Assembly: GCF_020667845.1 (NCBI RefSeq)
Contig: NZ_JAFMPQ010000026.1
Coordinates: forward strand, 1-64,000
Direction: 5' to 3'
Length of the DNA: 64,000 nucleotides
Origin: Cognatishimia sp. F0-27
Lineage (GTDB): Bacteria > Pseudomonadota > Alphaproteobacteria > Rhodobacterales > Rhodobacteraceae
This document shows, in pieces, positions 37,652 to 44,911 of the stretch (position 1 is its first letter; the number at the start of each line of letters is the position of its first letter). Position numbers and translations under genes: made by a program. The notes below the pieces were generated by a model. That model saw only the letters and a list, made by a program, of their open reading frames with translations. It was not told the origin of the DNA and searched no databases.

Positions 37652-38477
37652 TCCCGTCGATCCCGGCGCGGAAGGCGCGCAGATGTCTTTCGACGGGCGC
37701 ATGTCTTATGGCGATTACCTGTCGCTTGGCAGTTTGCTGGATGCACAGCACCCGATTTCCGACGCACCCGACGAGATGCTCTTCATCGTCCAGCACCAGA
37801 CATCCGAGCTTTGGATGAAGCTCATGCTGTATGAGCTGGCGCTGGCGCGGGCCGGTATCCTCGACGGTGTGCTGCCCGAGGTGATGAAGCGTCTGGCGCG
37901 GGTCAGCCGGATCATGGAGCAGCTCAATGCGGCGTGGGATGTGTTGCGCACGATGACACCGGCGGATTACACGACTTTCCGCGATCAGCTCGGGCAATCC
38001 TCGGGCTTTCAGTCGCTGCAATACCGCCTCATCGAATTCACGCTTGGAAACCGCAACCGGGCGATGATCCGCCCGCATGCGCATACGGCCGATGCGGCCC
38101 GGCTCGAAGCGGAGTTGCACGTTCCGTCGCTCTACCAGGCGGCGCTTGGCTATGCGCGCAGGCAGGGCATCGCGTTGGAGCCGGGACTCGACAGCGAGCC
38201 GCGAGACACGCCATGGGAGCCGCGCCCGGATGTCGTCGCCTTATGGGAGACTGTCTACAAAGACCCGCAGGCGCATTGGCCACTTTATGAACTGGCCGAA
38301 AAACTGGTCGATCTTGAGGACTACTTCCGGCGCTGGCGGTTCAACCATGTGACCACTGTCGAGCGCGTCATCGGGTTCAAACGCGGTACCGGTGGAACGG
38401 CAGGGGTCTCTTACCTGCGCCGGATGCTCGACATCGAACTGTTTCCCGAATTGTGGCACGTCAGAACGGAGCTTTGA
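37644..38477 (+). CDS. kynA: Tryptophan 2,3-dioxygenase
   Basis: 277 residues. It opens the indole ring of L-tryptophan to N-formylkynurenine using haem and O2. Marks: [53 protein letters not shown] and the C-terminal loop [15 protein letters not shown] (residues about 248-262), which is the substrate-covering motif of TDO. Starts within the acyl-CoA dehydrogenase gene (8-base overlap). Its presence joins the tryptophan-to-anthranilate step to the downstream CoA-dependent pathway. Kynurenine formamidase and kynureninase are not visible in the window. Confidence 0.95.
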   Translation: MADPVDPGAEGAQMSFDGRMSYGDYLSLGSLLDAQHPISDAPDEMLFIVQHQTSELWMKLMLYELALARAGILDGVLPEVMKRLARVSRIMEQLNAAWDVLRTMTPADYTTFRDQLGQSSGFQSLQYRLIEFTLGNRNRAMIRPHAHTADAARLEAELHVPSLYQAALGYARRQGIALEPGLDSEPRDTPWEPRPDVVALWETVYKDPQAHWPLYELAEKLVDLEDYFRRWRFNHVTTVERVIGFKRGTGGTAGVSYLRRMLDIELFPELWHVRTEL

Positions 38478-38480
38478 GCC

Positions 38481-40091
38481 ATGCACCCAAGCGCCCATCA
38501 GGACACATTCGCCCGCGATAACCTGCCCGCGCCCGAGTTGTGGCCGGAGCTTCTCTTGCAGGGGTTCGATTATCCCGCAAGACTGAATGCGGCTGTGGAA
38601 TTGACCGATGCGATGGTCGCGCGCGGGTTCGGCGATAACACGGCGCTGATCGGCAACGGGCGCCGGCGGACCTACAAGGAGCTCACCGACTGGACGAACC
38701 GGCTCGCCCATGCGCTGGTCGATGATCTGGGGGTCAAGCCCGGAAACCGGGTGCTGATCCGGTCCGCCAACAACCCGGCGATGGTGGCGTGCTGGCTGGC
38801 GGCCACCAAGGCGGGCGCCGTGGTGGTCAACACCATGCCGATGCTGCGTGCCGGTGAACTGGTGAAATACATCGAGAAGGCCGAGATCCAATTCGCGCTC
38901 TGCGACACGCGTCTGATGGACGAAATGGCGCTGGCCGCCAAGGACAGCGCCTTCCTGAAAACGGTGGTTGGTTTTGACGGAACCTCGAACCACGATGCCG
39001 AGCTTGACCGGCTGGCGCTTGAAAAACCCGTGAGTTTCGATGCGGTCGACACGGCGCAAGATGACGTGGCCCTGCTCGGCTTTACCTCCGGTTCCACCGG
39101 CGATCCCAAGGCGACGATGCATTTCCACCGAGATCTTCTCATCATCGCCGATGGATATGCGCGGGAAGTCCTGGGCGTGCGTCCTTCGGATGTGTTTGTC
39201 GGATCGCCGCCTCTCGCGTTTACCTTCGGGCTCGGCGGTCTTGCGATCTTCCCGCTGCGCTTTGGCGCCGCGGCGACATTGCTTGAAACGGCATCGCCGC
39301 CAAACATGATCGAGATCATCGAGAAATACCGCGCGACGGTCTGTTTCACGGCTCCAACCGCTTACCGTGCGATGCTGCGCGCGATGGAAGACGGCGCGGA
39401 TCTCAGTTCCTTGCGGGCCGCTGTCTCGGCAGGAGAAACGCTCCCCGCGCCGGTCTATGACGAGTGGCAGGAAAGGACCGGCAAACCGATGCTCGACGGG
39501 ATCGGCGCAACGGAGATGCTCCACATCTTCATTTCGAACCGCTTCGACGATCATCGCCCGGCCTGCACCGGCAAGCCGGTTTCGGGATACGAAGCCAAGG
39601 TCGTGGGTCCGGATGGAACGGAACTGCCCCGCGGCGAAATGGGGCGGCTGGCCGTGCGCGGGCCGACGGGCTGTCGCTATCTGCGCGGCGAGAAACAAGC
39701 CGCCTATGCGGTGGATGGCTGGAACATCACGGGCGACACCTTTGTGCAGGATGCTGACGGGTATTTCCATTTTGCCGCCCGCAACGACGACATGATCCTG
39801 TCTGCGGGCTACAACATTGCCGGGCCGGAGGTCGAGGCCGCCTTGCTCGCCCACGATGCGGTGGCTGAATGCGCGGTGATCGGCGCGCCGGACGCGGAGC
39901 GGGGTGAAATCGTCGAGGCGCATGTGGTGCTGGGCGCTGGCCTCGACGGGGATGCCGCGATGGTCAAGACGCTTCAGGAGCATGTGAAGGCGGTGATTGC
40001 CCCCTACAAATACCCACGCAGCATCGTTTTCGTCGAGACCCTGCCCAAAACCGCGACCGGCAAGGTCCAGCGCTTCCGGCTCAAGGGGTGA
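38481..40091 (+). CDS. Benzoate/2-aminobenzoate-CoA ligase family protein
   Basis: 536 residues of the adenylate-forming superfamily. The P-loop-type motif LLGFTSGSTGDPKATMHFH, the GATEMLHIFISNR motif and the C-terminal lysine segment LPKTATGKVQRFRLKG are present. The closest pattern is that of benzoate-CoA ligase, with AGYNIAGPEVEAALL in the hinge. Given the anthraniloyl-CoA monooxygenase and kynA, 2-aminobenzoate (anthranilate) is the likely acid. It starts 3 bases after kynA. It also could act on benzoate or a hydroxybenzoate. Confidence 0.87.
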   Translation: MHPSAHQDTFARDNLPAPELWPELLLQGFDYPARLNAAVELTDAMVARGFGDNTALIGNGRRRTYKELTDWTNRLAHALVDDLGVKPGNRVLIRSANNPAMVACWLAATKAGAVVVNTMPMLRAGELVKYIEKAEIQFALCDTRLMDEMALAAKDSAFLKTVVGFDGTSNHDAELDRLALEKPVSFDAVDTAQDDVALLGFTSGSTGDPKATMHFHRDLLIIADGYAREVLGVRPSDVFVGSPPLAFTFGLGGLAIFPLRFGAAATLLETASPPNMIEIIEKYRATVCFTAPTAYRAMLRAMEDGADLSSLRAAVSAGETLPAPVYDEWQERTGKPMLDGIGATEMLHIFISNRFDDHRPACTGKPVSGYEAKVVGPDGTELPRGEMGRLAVRGPTGCRYLRGEKQAAYAVDGWNITGDTFVQDADGYFHFAARNDDMILSAGYNIAGPEVEAALLAHDAVAECAVIGAPDAERGEIVEAHVVLGAGLDGDAAMVKTLQEHVKAVIAPYKYPRSIVFVETLPKTATGKVQRFRLKG

Positions 40092-40095
40092 ACGC

Positions 40096-40512
40096 ATGGG
40101 GCCCGTTGTTTTCCGGATGGAGCAGAAGGTGCTGTTCAAGCATTGCGACCCGGCCGGCATCGTCTTCTATCCGCGCATTTTCGAAATGGTGAATGACTGC
40201 ATCGAGGCGTTTTTCGACGAGGCGCTCGGCGTGCCGTTCGAAACCCTTCATGTGGCTGCCGCAGTGCCGACAGTCCGGATCGAAACGGTGTTTCACGCAC
40301 CAAGCCGCCACGGGGATGTGCTTGGTCTCGATCTGGCCATCGACCCGCCCGGACGCACCAGCCTGGGCTATTGCCTCACGGCCAGCTGCAACGGGGACGC
40401 GCGATTTACAACGCAGGCGACGCTTGTGCATGTCGGGGCCGATATGCGACCGCATCCCTGGCCCGACACGCTGCTGCGCACGCTGAACGAGCTGACGAGG
40501 AACCGGCCATGA
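40096..40512 (+). CDS. Hotdog-fold acyl-CoA thioesterase (4-hydroxybenzoyl-CoA thioesterase-like)
   Basis: 138 residues. VLFKHCDPAGIVFYPRIFEMVND is the start of a 4HBT-type hotdog domain, with the catalytic Asp in HCDPAGI. It may release a free acid from a CoA intermediate or rescue CoA when it is trapped on a dead-end product. The ATG at 40096 is 4 bases after the ligase stop and there is an ATGA overlap with the following RidA gene; the longer frame upstream is a shadow of the ligase gene. Confidence 0.87.
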   Translation: MGPVVFRMEQKVLFKHCDPAGIVFYPRIFEMVNDCIEAFFDEALGVPFETLHVAAAVPTVRIETVFHAPSRHGDVLGLDLAIDPPGRTSLGYCLTASCNGDARFTTQATLVHVGADMRPHPWPDTLLRTLNELTRNRP

Positions 40513-40922
40513 CACTCAAGACCATCCACCCCGAAGGCTGGGCGCCCGCCCGCGGCTATGCCAACGGCATGTTGGCGCCGGACGGAACACTGCATGTTGG
40601 CGGGCAAATCGGCTGGACGGCGCAGCAGGAATTCGAGGCGACCGACTTCATCGGCCAGATGGAACAGACGCTGGCCAATGTGCTGGCCGTGGTCGAAGCC
40701 GCCGGAGGAACCGCTTCCGATGTTGCGCGGCTCACGTGGTTCATCACCGACAAGGCCGAATACCTCGCGCATCAAAGGGAGGTGGGCGCAGCCTACCGGC
40801 GCATTTTCGGACGGCATTTCCCGGCCATGTCCGTGGTCGTGGTCTCGGAACTGATCGAGGATCAGGCCTTGATAGAGATTGAGGCGACGGCGCATATTGC
40901 GGCTGGTGATGGCAGCGCGTGA
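40509..40922 (+). CDS. RidA/YjgF/UK114-family protein
   Basis: 137 residues. The family motif is visible: YANGMLAPDGTLHVGGQIG at the start, ANVLAVVEAAGGTASDVARLTWFITD in the middle and MSVVVVSELIEDQALIEIEATA at the end with the Arg-free position replaced by Ser/Glu, so it may not be a canonical RidA (which has an Arg near RxxxxV). RidA proteins hydrolyse enamines/imines to ketone and ammonia. It is the last gene of the operon and could deaminate the enamine formed from anthraniloyl-CoA. ATGA overlap with the thioesterase. Confidence 0.85.
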   Translation: MTLKTIHPEGWAPARGYANGMLAPDGTLHVGGQIGWTAQQEFEATDFIGQMEQTLANVLAVVEAAGGTASDVARLTWFITDKAEYLAHQREVGAAYRRIFGRHFPAMSVVVVSELIEDQALIEIEATAHIAAGDGSA

Positions 40923-40940
40923 CCTCAAGCGGAGTGATGT

Positions 40941-41498
40941 ATGACCGTCCTCGTCAGGCCTTCGCGACACGCTGATCTCGATGCGATCTGCTCGATTTAC
41001 GGCCATGAAGTGCGTCACGGTCTGGCGAGCTTCGAAGAGACGGCGCCGGACGCGGCCACACTTGGCGCTCGCCGGGCGGACATCCTTACGATGGGCTTGC
41101 CGCATCTGGTGGCCGAGCGGTCCGGCACAGTCATTGGCTTTGCCTATGCGGGCTCCTATCGGCCTCGCCCGGCTTACCGGCACACGGTGGAAAGCTCCGT
41201 CTATGTCGGGCGCGAAGCGCGGGGGCAAGGGGCGGGGCGCGCCTTGATGGATGGCGTGATTGCCGCCTGTGAGGCGGGCCCTTGGCGCGAGATGATCGCG
41301 GTCATTGGCAATGCGCGCAACCACGGCTCGATCGCGCTGCACAAGGCGCTGGGCTTTCGGATGGTCGGCACGCTTGAGCGTGTCGGTTTCAAGCATGGCC
41401 AATGGGTTGACACCGTCCTGATGCAGCGCAGCCTTGCCGGGCATGGTGAAAATCACCTCCCGGTAGACAATCAGCCGGGCCCTGTGTCGCGTCTGTAG
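40941..41498 (+). CDS. GNAT N-acetyltransferase (phosphinothricin-acetyltransferase-like)
   Basis: 185 residues. The acetyl-CoA loop is VGREARGQGAGRALMDGVI (about 92-110); HGLASFEETAPD and GFRMVGTLERVGFKHGQW are typical of the Pat/Bar and MnaT subgroup, which acetylate phosphinothricin, methionine sulfone or other amino acids. It follows RidA by 18 bases on the same strand. Its 3' end overlaps the end of the convergent isocitrate-lyase-family gene by 28 bases. Confidence 0.88.
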   Translation: MTVLVRPSRHADLDAICSIYGHEVRHGLASFEETAPDAATLGARRADILTMGLPHLVAERSGTVIGFAYAGSYRPRPAYRHTVESSVYVGREARGQGAGRALMDGVIAACEAGPWREMIAVIGNARNHGSIALHKALGFRMVGTLERVGFKHGQWVDTVLMQRSLAGHGENHLPVDNQPGPVSRL

Positions 41499-42361
41499 CG
41501 CACTTCGCTCTCGAAATAGGCGTCGAAGCCCACCCTTTCACGCAATTCGGAAAACGGCATCAACGCCCCGCCGTGGTCGCGACCGGCGCGCAGATCGGTC
41601 AGCGTGGACACCATCGCGCGCATGGCAGAGGCAAGACAGGTCAGCGGGTAGGCCGCGATGGCAAAACCCATGTCTTCCAGCTCAGCCGGGGAAAGGATCG
41701 GGGTCTGACCACCTTCGAGCATGTTGGCGAGGGTTGGCACGGGCATCTCGCGACAGATGGTGCGCATCTCCTCGCGGTTCAAAGGTTCTTCGATGAAGAC
41801 GATATCGGCGCCCAGCTCGGCAAAACGCTGCGCGCGCGCGATCGCTTCCGCAAGGCCATGGTCGCGGCGCGCGTCGGTGCGCGCCTTGATCACGATGTCA
41901 TGGCGGCCGCGGGCGGCAACAGCGGCGCGGATGCGGTCATAGGCTTCTTCGCGGTCGACAACGGCCTTGCCTTGCGTATGGCCGCACCGTTTCGGCGCAA
42001 CCTGATCCTCGATCATCACGCCTGCACACCCCGCGCGGGCAAAGCCTTCGACGGTCCGTTCCACATTCATCGGGTTGCCGTAGCCGGTATCACCGTCAAC
42101 CATCATGGGGATATCGAGCCGCTCCATTGCATTGCGGGCCTGATCAAGCACCTCTGCATAGCTCATCAGGCCGACATCAGGGGCACCGATGCGGCTCACC
42201 GAGGCCGAAAAGCCGGACAGGAACGTCAGGTCGAACCCGGTTTGCTGGATCAGCCGGGCCGACAGGGCATCAAAGCAACACGGCATCATGATCAGCCTGT
42301 TGCCATCCAGCAGCTGGCGCAGGCGCGCGGCCTGCCGGTTTGGGGTCGGCTCACTGTGCAT
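41471..42361 (-). CDS. Isocitrate lyase/PEP-mutase superfamily lyase
   Basis: 296 residues. Mg-binding and substrate motifs are DGDTGYGNPMNV (about 90) and the catalytic cysteine loop EDQVAPKRCGHTQGKAVV (about 118-135), where the KRCGH matches the KKCGH of true lyases and not the loop of PEP mutases. Substrate could be 2-methylisocitrate, 2,3-dimethylmalate or oxaloacetate. The ATG at 42361 (MHSEPTPNRQAARLRQLL) is chosen; the longer frame upstream is not family-like. Its 5' region contains a 15-bp tandem repeat. Confidence 0.85.
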   Translation of the reverse strand: MHSEPTPNRQAARLRQLLDGNRLIMMPCCFDALSARLIQQTGFDLTFLSGFSASVSRIGAPDVGLMSYAEVLDQARNAMERLDIPMMVDGDTGYGNPMNVERTVEGFARAGCAGVMIEDQVAPKRCGHTQGKAVVDREEAYDRIRAAVAARGRHDIVIKARTDARRDHGLAEAIARAQRFAELGADIVFIEEPLNREEMRTICREMPVPTLANMLEGGQTPILSPAELEDMGFAIAAYPLTCLASAMRAMVSTLTDLRAGRDHGGALMPFSELRERVGFDAYFESEVRYRRDTGPG

Positions 42362-42466
42362 CGGTGGTCCCGGAATCGTGTCTGGCGCTTCAGGCCAAGA
42401 GTGACCCGGCTCGGGATGGGGATGCAACCGTGGCAAGCGCATGGCGCGCCGGTTTGCTGGTGGCGG

Positions 42467-42616
42467 TGTGCCGTAGCGCGATGTGCCGTGTCGCGATGTG
42501 CCGTGTCGCGTTGTGCCGTATCGCGTTGTGCCATGCCGCCATATGCCTTATCGCAATGTGCCGTATCGCGTTTTGCCATATCGCGATGTGCCATGTCGCG
42601 ATGTGCCATGTGGCGC
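42467..42616. repeat. Ten-unit tandem repeat of 15 bp
   Basis: Ten contiguous 15-base units can be read from 42467 to 42616, consensus TGTGCCRTRTCGCGA, with most units differing at one to four positions and one (42542-42556) more diverged. The length is a multiple of three, so all three plus frames and the minus frame stay open, giving artefactual pentapeptides such as CRIAM or HRDTA. It lies in the 372-base gap between the lyase gene (start 42361) and the 3' end of the dynamin operon (42734). No gene is supported here. Confidence 0.9.
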
Positions 42617-42733
42617 CGCGGTCTTGTCTGTCGTTGTCCGCCTGCCATGTCGTCTACAGCGCTTCGCGTTGTGGCGTATCCCGCTGGTTGCGTCGCGCGT
42701 GGCCAACACTTGCTCGCGGGGCTGCTTGGCGCA

Positions 42734-43540
42734 TCACTGCCTGAGTGCGGTCTTCGCCCATGCCGCGACAAGGGTCGATACGGCCTGCGGCGCGGCGTGC
42801 GCAAGGATGGTCAACTCTTCGAGGACCCCGATGACAACGGCCGGTGCGTCCCCGTCAGATCCCCGCAGAACGAGCATCCCGCCCTGTCCGGGCGGGCAGA
42901 AAAAGTCGTCTGGCAGCGCGTCAATTTCCGTCAGGCAGTCTTCCAGAAATCCGGAAAGCGCATCGATCTGAGGTTCCTCGCCTTTGAGGGCGTAGAGCAT
43001 GTCCCCGGTCAGGTAGGCGGCAGCCTCGATCGCCGTCCCTGCCATGTCGACGAATGCGGTGAGCGCGTCGCTTGGTTCGGCGGGGGCGGCTTGCAACCCG
43101 AATGCCGCCGAGAGCCGTGCCGGAGAAAGGCCGCCCCTGGGTGCGGCTTGGGCCAAGGCTGTCGGGCCAATCCGGACCGCCACGGTGGCCCCCTGCGCAG
43201 GCCAACCGCCGATCTCGGCGGCAAGCGCATCCAGCGCAGGCTGGATTGTCCCCGGATCATCAAGAGCGTCAAAGGCCAAGAGACTTTTGTCATCATCGTC
43301 TTCCGCGCAGGGCGTGGCGCTCAGGAGCCGCCGCCCGGCAACCTCGCAGCACAACCGTTCGACCCCGTCGATCAGGAACACGAGCCGCCGCGCGAGCATC
43401 GTTCTGGCGATCTGTGTCTGGAAGAAGCGGTGCGCCTCTTCTGGCGTGCGGATCGCTTGCGGCATGACCTCGCCCGAGCCAAAGGCCGCGGAGTCGAATA
43501 GCGCCGAACGAAAGGCGATGATGGGATCGTTGTGGCTCAT
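42734..43540 (-). CDS. Protein of unknown function, last gene of the GTPase operon
   Basis: 268 residues without signal peptide or membrane segments. The first 70 residues include RTPEEAHRFFQTQIARTMLA, the centre is Ala/Pro-rich, and a hydrophobic helix-strand region near 165-190 (TAFVDMAGTAIEAAAYLTGD) precedes an acidic segment (LSGFLEDCLTEIDALPDDFF). No family is recognised. It overlaps the small roadblock-like gene by four bases (ATGA), so the two are probably made together. Confidence 0.6.
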   Translation of the reverse strand: MSHNDPIIAFRSALFDSAAFGSGEVMPQAIRTPEEAHRFFQTQIARTMLARRLVFLIDGVERLCCEVAGRRLLSATPCAEDDDDKSLLAFDALDDPGTIQPALDALAAEIGGWPAQGATVAVRIGPTALAQAAPRGGLSPARLSAAFGLQAAPAEPSDALTAFVDMAGTAIEAAAYLTGDMLYALKGEEPQIDALSGFLEDCLTEIDALPDDFFCPPGQGGMLVLRGSDGDAPAVVIGVLEELTILAHAAPQAVSTLVAAWAKTALRQ

Positions 43541-43917
43541 GCACCGCCCTCCGCACGCAGAGGCCCGTCAAGCAGGATCGCGCAGGCGGCGGCACCCGCG
43601 TCAAGGGCGGCATCCACGTCGCTTCCGGACGCCAGAACGCAACAGAGCACCTCCTGAGCGCCCGGTGCCGCGCGCAAGAAACACTGCACCCCTAGTGCAG
43701 TTGCCAGAACCGCAGTTTGCGGTTCGTGGAGCGGCGCACGGCGCTGGCCCAGAGCCAGAACCTGTCGCGCTTGTGCGCAAAGCGCATCCAGCGCTTCCTG
43801 CGGCCATTTTACGGATCCGTCCCAGGCCAGAACCGTTCCGGTGGATACATCGGTCAGCACGGCTATTTCACAGCCGGGCAGCGCAGAGCGAAACATCTGG
43901 AGAGGCTTGGTCGACAT
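43537..43917 (-). CDS. Small protein, possibly roadblock/LC7-like
   Basis: 126 residues from ATG 43917 (an upstream ATG at 43947 is possible; neither has a good ribosome binding site). The pattern of a helix followed by strands (GCEIAVLTDVSTGTVLAWDGS) and a long amphipathic helix (PQEALDALCAQARQVLALGQ), then a second strand set (TAVLATALGVQCFLRAAP and EVLCCVLASG), resembles the roadblock/LC7 fold used by MglB-type partners of GTPases. This resemblance is weak. It follows the small GTPase gene, fitting a GTPase-partner role, and it is coupled to the 268-residue unknown gene. Confidence 0.55.
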   Translation of the reverse strand: MSTKPLQMFRSALPGCEIAVLTDVSTGTVLAWDGSVKWPQEALDALCAQARQVLALGQRRAPLHEPQTAVLATALGVQCFLRAAPGAQEVLCCVLASGSDVDAALDAGAAACAILLDGPLRAEGGA

Positions 43918-43999
43918 CTGACTTTCAAAGTTGCCAGATGTGACCATGACGCAGGGGCGGTTAAAACCGCGTTAGTTTTGCTTTGGAAAACGTCGTTCG

Positions 44000-44911
44000 T
44001 CAGGTGGGTGGGCGCCGGGCATCGGCACGTTTGATCCGTTTCGGGATCACGCGTCGGGGCACGACTCCATTGCGTGGACCGTCATTTTGATCTGCCGATG
44101 CGGCGGCACCCGGCTTTGGCGCTGTCGGCACCGGGACAATGGGTGGCGCGGGCTTTGCAGCCTTGCCGACAGGGCCGAAGGCATCGAGGCGCTCATCTGC
44201 CTTTGGGGTGCCAAAGGACTCAACAAGCTCAATCAGGCTTTCGACGAATTGATCCGCTCCGCAGCGTTGCAACACGTCAGGATTGTCACGTGCGGCAATC
44301 GCTTCTGTCAGGGAAATCGGTAAAACCTTGTCAAAAAGCCCATCGGCCTCGCGGGTGACACGGGCGACAACCCGTTTGCGGTCGCTTTCGCTCAGAAGCT
44401 TGTCCATGCGCGTGATGAGCAACAGGCTCCGGTTGTGGAATCGCGCGGGCAGACACTGCCAGAGCGCGGCTTCCGACTGACGCCAGGCTTGGGTCGAGGG
44501 GGTGCACCAGATCACGCCATCCACCCGCGTCAGCATCCTTTCCCAGATCTCCGACGGCATGTTCGGGTCGGACGTGCCGGGCATATCGATCACGTCGCAG
44601 AATTCGAGAACCTCCGCGTTCAGGCAGATGCGCACGGCCTGCGTTTCGCGATGCGACACCGTATCGAGATCTTGCGATGCGATGGGGATCTCCGCGCCGG
44701 AATTGTCGATCCTGCATACCGCTTCCGGCCCGTGTTGATACCAGACCGGCGGCAATTGGGTGGCCGTGACCTTGACCGGTGAGACGCTCTGGCCAAGGAG
44801 AAGATTGGCCAATGTGCTCTTGCCCGCGCTGAACTCGCCCATAAGGGCAATGCGGGGTCGGCGGTTCACAAGGATGGTTGTTTCGGGGGCCATCATCGGT
44901 TCTGCGCTCAT
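44000..44911 (-). CDS. Dynamin-like GTPase, small
   Basis: 303 residues. The G1 motif GEFSAGKST (25-33), G3 DMPG (109-112) and G4-like TRMD (167-170) are intact, so it probably hydrolyses GTP. GEFSAGKST is typical of dynamin-like and related GTPases. The last 80 residues are Pro/Ala/Lys-rich and end in a strongly basic stretch (RRVIPKRIKRADARRPP) that could bind membrane phospholipid. It lacks the long helical stalk of classic dynamins. ATGA overlap with the upstream 702-residue GTPase. Confidence 0.82.
   Translation of the reverse strand: MSAEPMMAPETTILVNRRPRIALMGEFSAGKSTLANLLLGQSVSPVKVTATQLPPVWYQHGPEAVCRIDNSGAEIPIASQDLDTVSHRETQAVRICLNAEVLEFCDVIDMPGTSDPNMPSEIWERMLTRVDGVIWCTPSTQAWRQSEAALWQCLPARFHNRSLLLITRMDKLLSESDRKRVVARVTREADGLFDKVLPISLTEAIAARDNPDVLQRCGADQFVESLIELVESFGTPKADERLDAFGPVGKAAKPAPPIVPVPTAPKPGAAASADQNDGPRNGVVPRRVIPKRIKRADARRPPT

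Noticed and set aside
38241-40160. Long minus-strand open frame opposite the CoA ligase
   Set aside because: Shadow of the ligase gene, which has intact adenylation motifs.
42467-42616. 15-bp repeats as a CRISPR array or pentapeptide-repeat gene
   Set aside because: Units are contiguous with no spacers, and the pentapeptides lack the A(D/N)LxX pattern; no start or ribosome binding site fits.
41573-43501. Long plus-strand frame across the lyase gene, the 15-bp repeat and the start of the unknown operon gene
   Set aside because: It stays open partly because the repeat is a multiple of three; it overlaps two better supported genes on the other strand.
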